Of a DNA stretch of 36,024 nucleotides, positions 7,550 to 21,944 are shown piece after piece. The DNA lies in the NCBI GenBank assembly GCA_030749035.1, contig JASMKV010000527.1, positions 1 through 36,024 on the forward strand. The letters run 5' to 3'. The stretch's first letter is position 1. Each line of letters starts with the position of its first letter. A program made the translations under genes and the position numbers. Under the pieces are notes generated by a model. The model was not told the origin of the DNA. It searched no databases and worked only from the letters and a program-made list of their open reading frames with translations. Origin of the DNA: Myxococcota bacterium (lineage in GTDB: Bacteria > Myxococcota > XYA12-FULL-58-9 > JASMKV01).

Positions 7550-9436
7550 ATGGAACCCAATTTGAGTATTGTTCTTGATCAGGTAAGCCGGGACAAAGGC
7601 ATTGAGCGGAAGATTTTGGTCTCCGCCTTAGAGGAAGCGATTTTGGCCTCGGCGAAGAAAGCCTTTGGCATGGATCGTAACCTTGTGGCTGAGTTTAACG
7701 AAGAAAAAGGCGCAGTTGATTTAACCCAAACCATTACGGTTGTGGTGGAATTAACAGATGCGGCGAATGAATTTACCGTGGCCCAATGCGAGGAACTTGA
7801 AATTGAGGTCGAGGAAGGCGATGAGATGGTTTTTCCAATTTATTATTTGGAAGAAGATGCTCAGGCCGCCCAAGAGCAAGACGAGGAATATGGAGATATC
7901 TTGCGTCTGAAAACTTACCGCCACTCTTTTGGTCGTATTGCCGCCCAGACCGCCAAGCAGGTTATCATGCAGCGTATTCGCGATGCGGAGCGCGGCATTG
8001 TTTATGGCGAGTATAAAGACCGTCGTGGTGAAATGGTCACCGGTATTGTACGTCGTTTCGAACGTGGCAATTTAATCATCGATTTAGGCCGTGCAGAAGC
8101 GATTTTGCCGGCGCGCGAACAGGCGCCCCGTGAATCCTATCGTTCAGGCGACAGGGTTTCAGCGTTCGTGAAGGAAGTTCAGGAAATCGCCCGTGGCCCA
8201 CAAATTGTTTTATCAAGAACATGTCCAGAAATTCTGATTAAACTTTTTGAAGCAGAGGTTCCCGAAATTCACGAAGGTATTGTGCGTATTGAAAGCGCAG
8301 CTCGAGAACCAGGCGCGCGCGCTAAAATTGCGGTGGCGTCTTCTGATCGAGATGTCGATCCAGTAGGGGCATGTGTTGGCATGAAGGGTTCACGCGTTCA
8401 GGCTGTGGTGCAGGAACTTCGTGGTGAGAAGATTGATATTGTGCCTTGGTCGCCAGATCCGGCAACTTTCGTGTGCAATGCGTTGCAGCCCGCAGAAGTG
8501 ACGCGTGTTCTTATTGATGAAGCCAATCAGCGTATGGAAATTATTGTTCCTGATGACCAACTTTCTTTGGCGATTGGTCGTAAAGGGCAAAATGTACGTT
8601 TGGCATCGGAAGTCACCGGTTGGAAACTCGATATTTATTCTGAATCCCGTATTAACGAGATTAAGGACCGCGCTTGGGTGAGCTTGGGCAAGGTTGAAGG
8701 CTGTAATGAGTTTATGATTCAAACGCTTTATAACCACGGTATTCGTTCGGCTGGCGATTTGTCCGGCGCTGAGCGTGACTTTATTGCACAGTTTCCAGGC
8801 TTGCAGGAAGAAGGCTTAGATGACCTTTTGGCGAGTGCTCGGGTTGTGGCCAAAGAAGAGCGCGCATCTGAAGCTGCCGCTGAAATTGAAGCACAGCGTG
8901 CCGTACGTGCGGCGAATGCGGCAAAGCGTCTACAAGCGATTTTAGGATTAAGTGCAGAAGACCGAATTCGCAAAATTAGAGGTTTGGGTGAGACCAGCTT
9001 AAAGGCCTTGTTGGAAGGTGGTTACAACACCTTGGAAGCTGTTGCAGAAGCCACAGTTGAAAAGTTGGCCGAAGACACCGAATTGCTTGATCGAAAAGCC
9101 AAGCAGCTTGTGTATGGTGCGAAGACCGCGATCAAGGACGAGAATGAAATTCGCGAGTTGGCTGAGCAGTATGAGATCGAAGTGGTCGATGGTGTCGCCA
9201 AGTTGCCTTTTGATGAGGCCGCTGAAGCCGAAGCTGAGGCCGAAGCTGCTGCAGATGACACCGAAGCGACCGAGGAAGTTGCGGCTGCAGATGAAGCCAA
9301 AGCGACCAAGGATGTTGCTGCTGCAGATGATGCTGAAGCAACCGAAAAAGCTGCCGGCGAAGACGCTCAAGAGGTTTCGCCAGCTTTGAATGAAGTTGAA
9401 GAGAGCGAAGCCAACACAGAAGGTGCTGGCGCTTAA
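7550..9436 (+). CDS. nusA: Transcription termination/antitermination factor NusA
   Basis: A 628-residue RNA polymerase-binding elongation factor that affects pausing, termination and antitermination. In order: the N-terminal polymerase-binding domain (1 to about 150), S1 domain (about 157-222), KH1 with [13 protein letters not shown] near 270-300, and KH2 with [14 protein letters not shown] near 335-365. Helix-hairpin-helix acidic repeats follow, including [17 protein letters not shown]. The last 75 residues are an Ala/Glu/Asp tail containing three imperfect 12-residue repeats beginning [24 protein letters not shown] and [13 protein letters not shown]. coli NusA is 495 residues, so the tail accounts for much of the extra length. 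An AGGA ribosome site lies just before the ATG. It sits in the conserved rimP-nusA-infB order. Confidence 0.97.
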   Translation: MEPNLSIVLDQVSRDKGIERKILVSALEEAILASAKKAFGMDRNLVAEFNEEKGAVDLTQTITVVVELTDAANEFTVAQCEELEIEVEEGDEMVFPIYYLEEDAQAAQEQDEEYGDILRLKTYRHSFGRIAAQTAKQVIMQRIRDAERGIVYGEYKDRRGEMVTGIVRRFERGNLIIDLGRAEAILPAREQAPRESYRSGDRVSAFVKEVQEIARGPQIVLSRTCPEILIKLFEAEVPEIHEGIVRIESAAREPGARAKIAVASSDRDVDPVGACVGMKGSRVQAVVQELRGEKIDIVPWSPDPATFVCNALQPAEVTRVLIDEANQRMEIIVPDDQLSLAIGRKGQNVRLASEVTGWKLDIYSESRINEIKDRAWVSLGKVEGCNEFMIQTLYNHGIRSAGDLSGAERDFIAQFPGLQEEGLDDLLASARVVAKEERASEAAAEIEAQRAVRAANAAKRLQAILGLSAEDRIRKIRGLGETSLKALLEGGYNTLEAVAEATVEKLAEDTELLDRKAKQLVYGAKTAIKDENEIRELAEQYEIEVVDGVAKLPFDEAAEAEAEAEAAADDTEATEEVAAADEAKATKDVAAADDAEATEKAAGEDAQEVSPALNEVEESEANTEGAGA

Positions 9437-9485
9437 GCGTTTGAGACAATAAAAAACAGTGTTCTAGACTTTGGGGGTCTATTTA

Positions 9486-10073
9486 ATGATGCAGGCAAGC
9501 ATAAAACCAAAACCAGACAATGTCTTACGGACGAAGCCGTCGGTACGCACGTGTGTGGTTTGTCGTGAAAGCTCTCCAGCAAAAGAGCTTTTGGGGCTGA
9601 AGGTTTTGAATCAGATGCTGGTCGCTGACGAAAAAGTTGCCGGCCGAGGAGCTTGGGTACATCTTCGTGCAGCTTGCTTAGATGGGCTCGAGCTTGATCT
9701 TCTTGAAAAAGCGTTACGTACAAAAATCGACTTTGAAAATCAGAAAGCGTGGCTGACGAATTTACGTCTTCTGGCGCAAAAGCGCGTACTCGAATGTGTC
9801 GGTTTAGCCCGGCGTTCGGGAAAGCTCTTGATTGGTTTAGATCATATTGGAAAAGCAAAAGCCCATGGCTCGTTGGTTTTGTGCGCTGATGATTTGGCCG
9901 ACGGCTCGATAAAAAAATGTGGCGCGCATGCGCGACAGTTTTGTTCTGGAGATGAGTTGGGTAAAGCAGTTGGGCGGCAATGGGCAGGCGTGGTTGGCTT
10001 TTGTGATGTTCGGCACAGGGGTCGTGCATTTTTTTGGTGGAATTTGTGGGAGCAATTAAGTTTCGTTGCGTGA
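9486..10073 (+). CDS. YlxR (RnpM)-YlxQ (L7Ae-like) fusion protein
   Basis: A 195-residue fusion of two small RNA-binding proteins that many bacteria encode as separate genes between nusA and infB. Residues 10-85 form a YlxR/DUF448 domain with RTCVVCRE and the signature VAGRGAWVH. YlxR (RnpM) was recently linked to RNase P control in Gram-positives. Residues 100-180 form an L7Ae/YlxQ-type domain, with LARRSGKLLIGLDHI and the terminal GDELGKAVGRQWAGVVGFCD. The tail RAFFWWNLWEQL is strongly aromatic, unusual for a soluble RNA-binding protein. The chosen ATG has GGGGG eight bases upstream; ATG 9489 directly follows and is an alternative. It lies 49 bases after nusA and 8 before infB. Confidence 0.88.
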   Translation: MMQASIKPKPDNVLRTKPSVRTCVVCRESSPAKELLGLKVLNQMLVADEKVAGRGAWVHLRAACLDGLELDLLEKALRTKIDFENQKAWLTNLRLLAQKRVLECVGLARRSGKLLIGLDHIGKAKAHGSLVLCADDLADGSIKKCGAHARQFCSGDELGKAVGRQWAGVVGFCDVRHRGRAFFWWNLWEQLSFVA

Positions 10074-10081
10074 GGTAAAAC

Positions 10082-12778
10082 ATGGGAAAAGTAAGAGTAC
10101 ACGAATTGGCAAAGAAGGTCGGTTTAACGAACAGTGAAGTGATCGGCAAATTACAGGCCGGTGGCTTGGCGGTGAAGACCCATTCAAGTTCGGTGCATGA
10201 AGATGAAGCCATGGGGATTTTGGGCAAAGAAGGCATCAGCGCGCCCGTAGAGAAGGCCAAACCTAAGCGTAAGGGCATGATGATTGTCCGTAAGAAAGAC
10301 AAAGAGGCTGCCAGTGTCGAGGCTTCTGAAGAAGCCCCCGCAGCGGATGTGGTGGCTGAGCCCACAACGGAGACTCAGCTAAGTGAAGGAAGCAGCGATG
10401 CGGTTGAAACAAGCGACCTCTCGGGTGCTGATGTCGACAATGTTGCAGGTGAGGCCTCTGTGGATGAACCCGTTGCGCTTGAGGAAGAGAAAGTCGCCGT
10501 CGCCGTTGAAAGTTCGACTGAGGAAATTGAAAAGAGTGAGGCGGATGCACAAGAATCTCCTGACGATGTGCAAAATGTAGATGCACAAGAAGTCAAAAAA
10601 GACACATCACCAGTTTTGCGTATGATTGATGTGGATAAGCTCAAGGCACGTACGACAAATCACCGATTAAGTGGCAACGCACCACGACCAGCACCAACAT
10701 CTCGTCAGCCTAAGTTTGGCGCGGTTCAAGAACTCCAGGTGGTTCAGGATCCGTTTGGCCGTGGCCGTGAAATGATTGATGTGGGTCGGGATAAGAAAGG
10801 CAACAAGGTCAAACCGACAACGCAGCGTAAAGTCCGTACTCCCGGTAAGCGTGAAATGAGCCCCATGCGTGAGCGCGTGATGTATCCTACACGTTTACGT
10901 AAGAAAAAAGGCTCGAAGCGTACGGCGGTAGAAAAGGTCAGCACGGCAGATGAGCGCAAAGCGTCTAAACGTGTGATTAAGATGAAGGAAAGCATTACGG
11001 TTGCAGATCTTGCTCATCAATTAGGTTTAAAAGGTGCTGAGGTTGTTGGCCAATTGATGGATATGGGCACGATGGTGACCATCAATCAAGCTGTTGATTT
11101 TGATACAGCGCAGATCATTGCTGAGCAACACGAGTTCACCATTGATTCGATTGCTTTTAGTGAAGATTCGATTATTGATTCGGCACCACAAGAGGAAGTT
11201 GATGAGAGCAAGTTAAAGCCAAGGCCACCCGTGGTGACTGTCATGGGCCATGTTGATCATGGTAAAACGTCTATTCTGGATGCGATTCGTCGTACGAAAG
11301 TTGCTGATGGCGAAGCCGGTGGTATTACACAGCATATTGGTGCTTATACAGTAAGCTTGGATCAGGGTGAGATCACTTTCTTGGATACTCCTGGTCACGC
11401 CGCATTTACATCGATGCGTGCAAGAGGTGCCGGTATCACAGATATCGTCATTATTGTTGTTGCTGCTGACGACGGTCTTATGCCGCAAACAGAGGAAGCC
11501 ATTAAGCACGCCCAAGCAGCTGGGGTACCTATTATTGTTGCTCTGAATAAAATTGATAAGGCTGAGGCTGAACCGGATCGTGTTATCCAGGAATTAACCC
11601 AGTTCAATTTGCTGCCTGAAGATTGGGGCGGTGATACGCTTTATGTCAAAACATCAGCAACCGAAGGAACCGGAATCAAGGAGCTCTTGGAATCGATACT
11701 TTTGCAGGCAGAAGTTTTAGAGCTTAAGTCCGATCCTGATCGGGCCGCACAAGGCGTGGTTGTTGAGGCGAAGCTTGATAAAGGCCGTGGCGCTGTTGCA
11801 ACGGTACTTATTCAGGAAGGAACCTTGAATCGTGGTGATGCGGTGGTTGTCGGAGAATATTACGGTAAAGTCCGTGCCATGAGTGATGAACATGCCAAAC
11901 AAATGAAAACAGCTGGCCCATCTTATGCGTGTGAGATTATTGGTTTAAATGGTGTGCCTGATGCGGGTGATACACTCAATATGGTGAAGAATACGGATGC
12001 AGCTCGCACTGTCGCCGAACACCGAGAGAATCAACGTAAGACCAAGGCGATGGATGCGAATAAATCGATGTCTTTGGATGATTTGATGGCGCGTATGGAC
12101 AGCTCTAAAATGCATGAGCTTCATGTGGTTCTTAAAGCAGATGTACAGGGTTCTGTTGAGGCAGTCACCCAAGCATTTATGAAGCTTTCTGATGATGAAG
12201 TGAAGGTCAATGTTGTTTACGGCGGTGTGGGGGCGATTAAGGAATCAGACATTATGCTTGCGTCGGCTTCAGAAGGGGTTGTCATTGGCTTTTCAGTGCG
12301 TCCTGATGCGAAGGCAAGACAGATTGCTGAAAAAGAAGGTGTGGATATTCGTCTCTATAACGTGATTTATGAAGCGGTCGATGAAATCAAGAAGTCCATG
12401 GAAGGTCTCTTAGATCCTGATTTGGTCGAGAAAACAATTGGTCGTGCTGAGGTTCGTGAACTTTTTCGTATTACGAAAGTGGGTACGATTGCCGGTTGTC
12501 GTGTTTTGGATGGTAAGGCACAGCGGGCAGCCAAGATTCGCGTGGTGCGTGATTCGGTTCCTGTTTACGAAGGACGCCCGAGTTCATTGAAGCACTTCAA
12601 AAATGATGTTCGTGAAGTGGATTCCGGCGCTGAATGCGGTGTGGGCGTTGAAGGCTTTAATGATCTCAAGATGGGTGACGTTTTAGAATTCTTTATGGTT
12701 GAAGAAATTGAGCGAAAACTAGGAAGCGCTAAGCCTATCGAGAAGAGTGAGGTTGCACCGAGCGCACCGAGTGCATAG
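10082..12778 (+). CDS. infB: Translation initiation factor IF-2
   Basis: An 898-residue GTPase that places initiator tRNA on the 30S subunit and promotes subunit joining. Residues 1-50 are an IF2N domain ([20 protein letters not shown]). About 60-180 is an acidic, low-complexity linker, followed by a basic stretch (about 240-300). A second IF2N-like domain begins at [15 protein letters not shown] near 304. The G domain starts near 380, with G1 GHVDHGKT near 388, G3 DTPGH near 434 and G4 NKID near 488, followed by domains II, III and the C-terminal fMet-tRNA-binding domain. GAGGT in the upstream GTGAGGTAAAAC leader is a suitable ribosome site. Length is close to E. coli IF2 (890). The position after nusA and the YlxR/YlxQ gene is standard. 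Confidence 0.97.
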   Translation: MGKVRVHELAKKVGLTNSEVIGKLQAGGLAVKTHSSSVHEDEAMGILGKEGISAPVEKAKPKRKGMMIVRKKDKEAASVEASEEAPAADVVAEPTTETQLSEGSSDAVETSDLSGADVDNVAGEASVDEPVALEEEKVAVAVESSTEEIEKSEADAQESPDDVQNVDAQEVKKDTSPVLRMIDVDKLKARTTNHRLSGNAPRPAPTSRQPKFGAVQELQVVQDPFGRGREMIDVGRDKKGNKVKPTTQRKVRTPGKREMSPMRERVMYPTRLRKKKGSKRTAVEKVSTADERKASKRVIKMKESITVADLAHQLGLKGAEVVGQLMDMGTMVTINQAVDFDTAQIIAEQHEFTIDSIAFSEDSIIDSAPQEEVDESKLKPRPPVVTVMGHVDHGKTSILDAIRRTKVADGEAGGITQHIGAYTVSLDQGEITFLDTPGHAAFTSMRARGAGITDIVIIVVAADDGLMPQTEEAIKHAQAAGVPIIVALNKIDKAEAEPDRVIQELTQFNLLPEDWGGDTLYVKTSATEGTGIKELLESILLQAEVLELKSDPDRAAQGVVVEAKLDKGRGAVATVLIQEGTLNRGDAVVVGEYYGKVRAMSDEHAKQMKTAGPSYACEIIGLNGVPDAGDTLNMVKNTDAARTVAEHRENQRKTKAMDANKSMSLDDLMARMDSSKMHELHVVLKADVQGSVEAVTQAFMKLSDDEVKVNVVYGGVGAIKESDIMLASASEGVVIGFSVRPDAKARQIAEKEGVDIRLYNVIYEAVDEIKKSMEGLLDPDLVEKTIGRAEVRELFRITKVGTIAGCRVLDGKAQRAAKIRVVRDSVPVYEGRPSSLKHFKNDVREVDSGAECGVGVEGFNDLKMGDVLEFFMVEEIERKLGSAKPIEKSEVAPSAPSA

Positions 12779-12793
12779 AGAGCTCTTTCCACG

Positions 12794-15425
<2,632 letters not shown>

Positions 15426-15429
<4 letters not shown>

Positions 15430-18400
15430 TTCTGCAGGGCGTAGAGATGGCGTTGCAGTCTGTCGGCGCTAATCACCAAACCTGAAAGTTCTTCACGCTC
15501 AGAGTGAAGTGATTTAAATTCTTGCTGCAATTCACGAAGCCATTTTCGGGTGCTGGGGTGTTGTAGTGTTTCAGCACCATGTTTTTGTACCAGGTTTTCT
15601 GCTAAGGTGACAATTTGACGACGAACCAGGTCTTTAATTGCGAATTTTGCCGGCTTGTCGACAGGGTTTTGTCGTTCTTTGCTCAGATAAAGAATATCGT
15701 TAAGCTCTAATGCTTTGCCAATAGCACTAATAATATTCATTGAGGTTTCATCGGAAAGATCAACTTTTTGACGTAAAGCGCAGGCGTCAAGAACGAGAGA
15801 TGTAGAGCGTATAGAGGTCAGCATTTCTACAAAGTCTTGGTGCATACCTTTCTTTTTAATGAGTTTCATTTCCGGCGAAAGTATTTTTCGAAAATCCTTA
15901 GGTAATTTCGAACTTAATTTTGTTGAGCATTCCTGGAAATGGCTTGTGAATAGATTTGTGCTTTGCGGGGGGAGGCGTCGTAAAATCCAATGAATCATGT
16001 TCTCTAAAGCATCCGACAGCTCGAGTCGCAGAGCGTATTCGTTCTGTGCATTTAAGAGCGGGAGTTTCTCATTGATGTCGTTTTTAATTGCACTGATGTT
16101 CAGGAATTTCTGCGCCAGAAAAAAGGCGTCAATGATATCACCCGTATGCCTGCCGGTAAGTATGGATGCCTCGCTCAGAAAACACGACCCCGTGTCGGCC
16201 ATGATGTGGTTGGCCAGTACGGCGTTACTTATCTCATTACGCAGAGGGTGATTGAGAATATCATTTTTAAATGTTTTAATAAGGGGAACCGGGAAATAAT
16301 TGATGTATTCATCCATACATTTTTCAAAGGCAGGCGCTTGTCCGGAGATGAGTTCTTGGCGCATATACAGTTTTGCATTTGAGATCAGCGCAGCAAGCTC
16401 AGGCCGGTATAGCCCGAGATTATTTTGTGCACGTTCGTTGATAATACGCTCGCCGGGGAGATAATAATCGCGACGTTTAAAGGGCACATGCTCACAAAGG
16501 AATTCTATGGCGCGTTGAAATCGCGGTATATCTGTTTTAGACCTGATTTTGTCCAAACTGATGATTCGACTTTGCACCCAGTTATTTTGTAATACCTGGC
16601 TGTTCACCTCTTCCCGAACTTTTTCGAGCCAGCTGTCCCGTTTAGCGATTGATAATTCATTTCTTTTAAGCGCCAGCTCAAAAAGAATCTTTAAATTGAC
16701 CTCGTGGTCAGAAAGGTCAACTCCTGCGGAGTTATCAATATAATCGGTATTAAGTTTGACATCATTTTGTGCCAGTTCAATGCGGCCTGCAGGACTAATT
16801 CCAAGATTTCCCCCTTCTCCGATAACACGCGCTTTGATTTGTGTGGCATCAATACGGACCAGATCATTTGCAGGGTCGCCAATATCGTGATGGCTCTCAG
16901 AGCTCGCTTTTATATATGTGCCGATGCCGCCGTTCCAAAGTAGATCTGCAGGGGCGGCAAGCACTTTTTGAATAAGGTCGGGCCCGCTCAGTGTTTTGGC
17001 TTGTGTGCGCAGCATGGCTTGCATTTCGTTTGTCAGCGCAATGGCCTTTGCGGCTCGGGGAAAAACGCCACCGCCTTGAGAGATCAGTTCTTTTGGATAG
17101 TCTTTCCAGGTAGAGTGCCCCGCATCAAACATCGTTTGCCGCGCATCAAAGCTTTTTTGGGGATCGGGAGTTGGATCGATGAATATATGTCTATGGTCAA
17201 ATGCAGCAATGAGTTGAATAGATTTGGAGCGAAGCATGCCGTTCCCAAAAACATCGCCACTCATATCACCGATACCCACAACTTTAATGGGATCGGATTC
17301 AGGATCAATTTCAATTTCATAGAAATGGCGTTTCACACACTCCCATGCGCCTCTGGCCGTGATCGCTTCTTTTTTGTGGTCGTAGCCTTGCGAGCCGCCG
17401 GAGGCGAAAGCATCATTGAGCCAAAAACCGCTATTTTTCGCCACTTGATTTGCGGTATCGGATAAGTGCGCCGTACCTTTGTCGGCGGCAACAACAAGGT
17501 AGGCGTCATCCGGGTCATGCGAAAGAACGCGGTTGGGTTTGGTTATCTCTCCATCGACTAAATTGTCCGTGACATCTAAAAGTCCCTGAATAAAAACTTT
17601 ATAAAGTTCATCGGCTTCCTTGCGGCGTTTACGCATGTCTTGAGGAGGATCAAGGAGAACAAATGCGCCTTTCGCACCCCTTGGTACAATCAACACATTC
17701 TTAAGATTCTGCGTTGTCATGAGTCCAAGAACTTCTGTTCTAAAGTCAAGGTTGCGGTCTGACCAGCGAATTCCGCCGCGTGCGAGTTGTCCACCACGAA
17801 GATGCAAACCCACAACTTTAGGATGGTGTACGAGAATTTCCCTATAGGGAAGGGGTTCAGGCATTGTGGGGATTTTTTTCGGATTGAACTTAAGGGCCAG
17901 GTGGTAGGCCTGCAAAGGGTTGCGTTGATAAAAATTGGTGCGCAGAGTTGCTTGAATCATATTAAAAAATACGCGGAGAATTTGATCTGTCGTCAAATCA
18001 GTAACGCCACCGAGCAAGTCTGTAATATGCCCTCTTGTGTTTTGAATCGCAGTTTCCCGCGCCGCGTCGACATGTGTTGGCGAAAGGCCCTCAAAGTCAG
18101 GATCGAATTTGGCGCGAAAGAGTTCGGTCATAGAGCGAACAGTGTTGGGATGGGCCAGAAGAGCATTTTCATATGTTTGACGGTTATAGGGCAGGCCGAG
18201 TTGGCGGGCATAGCGTTCGTATGCGCGAATTAAAACGACATAAGTCCATGGGATATCCGCGGCCAGAAGCAATTTATTTAAAGGGTCATTGGTCATCGCA
18301 CCGTAGAGTAACGCCTGTATCGCGGCTCTTAGGCGATTACGACGCGCCAATAGATTCATCATCGGGCTTGCTGCGGCGCGCACTCGAAACGTTGCAATAA

Positions 18401-20174
18401 AATATTCCCGCCTTCCAGGAACCTGTACATTGGCAGGAAATTGGTCGATGGCAATAAGACCCAAATTATCAAGAATAGGCAGTATATTCGAGAGTAAGAC
18501 ACGCTCTTTACTAAAAAGCCTGATGCGTGCGATGCCTGTACCGGCATCAGCAGGTTCTCGGTAAATATCACAATCAATATGATTGTTGTTGTCGAGGCCC
18601 TCGATCAAGTTGATATCACTGACGGTGCGTGCCACGGAGGTCTGCTCTTGGTATTGTCGTGAAAAAGCGTCGTTGTAGAGTGCATAAAGAGGTTGTGCTT
18701 TTTTAATGCTGTGGCGCTTTGCCAATTCATTTTCGAGACGCTCAATCCAGGGACTGGCCATCAGATCGATCTCTTGTTTAAGCTTTTCTTCTTCTTCTGG
18801 TTTAAGAGATTCTGCATTGGTTAAAAAGAAATGCAGGCCAACGAAATCTTTGTCTCCGGCGTAAACACCGTCTGTAAGAGAGCTTTGCGGGAATTTCTCT
18901 CTGAGTAAAAGCTGTAATTCAGAGCGCAGATCTTCACTGTAGTTTTGTCGTGGTAGAGCCACGAAAAGAAAAGCAAACGTCTTTTCTGCATTATATCTTA
19001 AGTCAACCTGGGTTCGCTTCTGACTTCCGGCATTTAGGATATGTTCAATCAGGGCTTCAATGTGGTCAATGCTAAGTGAAAAAAGAAATTCCAGTGGAAG
19101 CGAATTAAACGCATTGCGAATCGTTCTGTAGTGATGCGAGCCTTTTGTGGCTTGTAGTCGCTCATAAATTCGATTTGAAATCCCGTCAAGAAAAGGTACT
19201 CGAGTTGGTGGTTCGGCCAATGCTTCAAAGCTGAAAAGACCTTCGACCACAATAGCGCCATTGGGTTTTCCCTTGTCATCGAGGGTACGAATGAAGACAT
19301 GGTCGGTGTGACCAGAACGATAGATCCATGATTCGGTTTGACTTTTGCGGATTTCAAGGATGGCGTTTTTTTCCTCCAGCCACTCGTTGACACTTTTGCT
19401 TGTGCACGTGATTGCTGGCGTGCTGTTGAGCTTACCAATGCCAAGGGCGTACTTGTCTTTGCCCACAGAAGTTTGAGAAAGTGAGCGCATACCGAGAACC
19501 ACAAAATGCTCGTTAAGCATCCAGCGTAAGAGTCGCGCGTGACTGTCAAAATCCGAACCGTTGTCTTTTTGTGCTTTTAGTTCGAAATGTTGTGCGATTT
19601 CTTCCAGGCAAGATCGCATTTTTGGAAAATCGTTGACGGCACACTGCGCTGCTTTTAATCTTGCATGAATGGTGTCGACAATGACAGTTTGTTCTTTCTG
19701 CAGTTGGCCACATTCAATGTCCTGCCAAAAGATTGTTTCTTTCGGATTTTTGCTAAGGCCAATTTGCGTGATCGATTTGTTTTTGTCGCGTTTGATCGGA
19801 ACCGATGTACTGATGTGTCTTGTGCTTTTTATCTGGAGTTTTTCCAGGGCTAAGCGAATTGTTGAAGTAATGAAGGGCTGCGTGGGCAGACAGACAATCA
19901 GTTTGCCGTGTGTTTTAGGGTTTTCTGGCGCGGGTAAAATTTTGACGATAATCTCTTCAGGGTCACGTTCTTGTGTGGCTTTCAAGATTGCAAAGACCGT
20001 GTCCAGCAGATCGGGAATGGGGTGCTGGGATATATATCTGGCATCGATGCTGCGTGAAAGAAATCGACTAAAAAGAGGAAATATTTCCGCAAACCCATCT
20101 TCTTTGGGGGTGTAGTGATCTATAGCCTCGATAAAGCTTTCAACTCGATCTCGTTCAATATTGGCTTGTGTCAT
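15426..20174 (-). CDS. Large NAD-specific glutamate dehydrogenase (about 180 kDa class)
   Basis: A 1582-residue enzyme that oxidises glutamate to 2-oxoglutarate and ammonium with NAD, used mainly in amino acid breakdown. This class was characterised in Streptomyces and Pseudomonas and is usually about 1600 residues. The long N-terminal half carries regulatory ACT-like regions. The catalytic core begins near 770, with [20 protein letters not shown] near 785-805, [11 protein letters not shown] near 835, [15 protein letters not shown] near 968 and [11 protein letters not shown] near 1081. A helical C-terminal region completes it. The start lies 13 bases from the stop of the PilZ/Hsp70-like gene, so it is probably the last gene of the alaS operon. 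Confidence 0.93.
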
Positions 20175-20187
20175 TTTTAGACTTCGC

Positions 20188-21921
20188 TTAGCTTTTCTTT
20201 TGTTCCAGATTGTCGGAGATATCGGCGATGCGGCTCCAGATTCCAGTGTTGGGTAATATGGAATGCAGCTGCAGTCGTTGAGAAAGCGCAGGTGCCAATC
20301 CTGGCCAACTGGTCTCTTCTAAGTTCCAATCGATAAACTCCAGGGTCTTAATGTCGATAGCATGTTCATCGAGGAGCTGTGCGCAAGTGCTCAGTATGCG
20401 ATCTGTGATGGGCTGACACCAGGCGATCAGTGTTTCCAATCCGACATGTATGGTTTTGTCCTGGATCGTGAATTCCCATGTTTCATTTGGATGTTTGGTG
20501 CGCCGAAGCTGCGTCACCTGGCCTAATAATTCTTGCATGGCGATAGGATCGTTGCCGATATCGATGTGATGCTGCCTTAAAAGCTCTAAAGCCAAGTGTT
20601 CGAGGATATTTCGATCTGCTTCCCAAAGACTGTCATCAATATTCCAACGATGCCCTATGATCTCTTCATGACTTCGCATAAGCGCAATGCGTGTTTCAAA
20701 AAGAGTCATGGTCATCTTTAGCCATATACTTGAATCCGTGATGTTTTTCTTTGGGGCGCGGTGGGCTGCTTGATGTTCACGGAAGATTTTCACGACTGAA
20801 AAACCAAGTTGTACAAGGCCACTGTGTACGTCCTCTTCAGCTTGAAGCGTCGCATTGCTTGGCAGGATAACGCGTGCGGAGGCATTATCAACGTCATGTT
20901 TAGACACAATATGCTTAAGCCATGCATTTAAAAACAAATTGCTCGCCTGCGCCTTTTCACCGCTTGATATTTTAAGTGCATCAGTTTCCTTTTCGTCAAA
21001 GGAAATATGAAGTCTTTTTAAAACCAATTCAGCATACGGAGCCGGGCGTTTGGTTGAATACCAGGACATAAAATTGGGCAGCCATATGCCTTGTTCGCCA
21101 AAGTTAAAAGTGTCGTCTTTGACTTCAACTTTTTCGGTATAAAGTGTGGCCTCACGTACATCAGCAGGGGGATTTTCGTTTTCATAAAGCAGGGCCAAGG
21201 GGCTGGCTCCAGCAAGATCAATAATCAATATTTTATTGTCGGCTTGGGTTGCCGTTTCATTGTCATCTTTTTCTTCAAGTTCGTCCGTATTGATTTCAAA
21301 GGAACCTGTTTTTGTCTTTTTCGAATTATTTTCAACAGGTTCGGATTCTTCTTTCTGCTCAGCATTTTCAGCAGTGTCTAAATCCAAATCAATATCGAAA
21401 TCGTCAAGAGTCCCAGCCTTGGGCGTTGTTTCAGGTGCATCAAGAACGCCCAGCAGGTCGTCCAGAACAGAATCTTCCGCATTCAATATTTGTGGCGCTG
21501 CTTTAGGAGCGAGCTCAGCTTTTTTCGCTTGTAGAACTTCATCTGTTGTTCGCGCGCGTTTTGGCGCCAATTTTCCTTCGCCAAATTTCTCCAGGGATTC
21601 ACTCAGCAGTGCCTCCGAGAGAGCATCGATATCAATCAGTTCAACGGCAATTCCCGGAGGAATATCTTTTGTGTTCCCTTCATTGCAGCGACGAACAATA
21701 CCCACGCCATGAAAGACCCTACGCTCATTGTTGAGGAGATATTCAAATTCGATCCGACTGCCTTTAGGCGCGGTTTCCTTCGTTTTGATGTATATCCCGG
21801 TTCTGCCAAAGTAGGCAGAGTGCTTTTTGATAAATTCGGCACGCGAACCGAGATTCAGATTGATCCGAAGCTTTATGTGTATTCGGTCACTTGTTTGTTC
21901 TGGTTCTAAAGAATGTGCCAT
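20188..21921 (-). CDS. PilZ-like domain fused to a degenerate Hsp70-like ATPase domain
   Basis: A 577-residue cytoplasmic protein of unknown function. Residues 12-115 look like a PilZ domain of the type seen in myxobacterial multidomain proteins, but where the c-di-GMP motif D/NxSxxG is expected the sequence is FGRTG (38-42). About 120-225 is an acidic disordered linker. From 227 on, segments fall in the order of the Hsp70 nucleotide-binding domain. KILIIDLAGASPLALLYE sits where phosphate-1 would be, and YAELVLKRLHISFDE recalls the KRLIGRKFDD segment. RVILPSNATLQAEED then VVKIFREHQAAHRA parallel VTVPAYFND then VLRIINEPTAAA. Helical segments near 440-530 match subdomain IIB. The phosphate-2 DLGGGT and adenosine GGSTR signatures are absent, so ATPase activity is doubtful. 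The Hsp70 match is by eye and needs structural confirmation. It lies between alaS (23 bases) and glutamate dehydrogenase (13 bases). Confidence 0.72.
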   Translation of the reverse strand: MAHSLEPEQTSDRIHIKLRINLNLGSRAEFIKKHSAYFGRTGIYIKTKETAPKGSRIEFEYLLNNERRVFHGVGIVRRCNEGNTKDIPPGIAVELIDIDALSEALLSESLEKFGEGKLAPKRARTTDEVLQAKKAELAPKAAPQILNAEDSVLDDLLGVLDAPETTPKAGTLDDFDIDLDLDTAENAEQKEESEPVENNSKKTKTGSFEINTDELEEKDDNETATQADNKILIIDLAGASPLALLYENENPPADVREATLYTEKVEVKDDTFNFGEQGIWLPNFMSWYSTKRPAPYAELVLKRLHISFDEKETDALKISSGEKAQASNLFLNAWLKHIVSKHDVDNASARVILPSNATLQAEEDVHSGLVQLGFSVVKIFREHQAAHRAPKKNITDSSIWLKMTMTLFETRIALMRSHEEIIGHRWNIDDSLWEADRNILEHLALELLRQHHIDIGNDPIAMQELLGQVTQLRRTKHPNETWEFTIQDKTIHVGLETLIAWCQPITDRILSTCAQLLDEHAIDIKTLEFIDWNLEETSWPGLAPALSQRLQLHSILPNTGIWSRIADISDNLEQKKS

Positions 21922-21944
21922 GTTGAGTCTCGTTGTTACTTTCT

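Noticed and set aside
9018-9389. Long frames on both strands over the nusA tail
   Set aside because: They follow from the repetitive GCC/GAA sequence of the nusA tail, which itself continues the real NusA frame.
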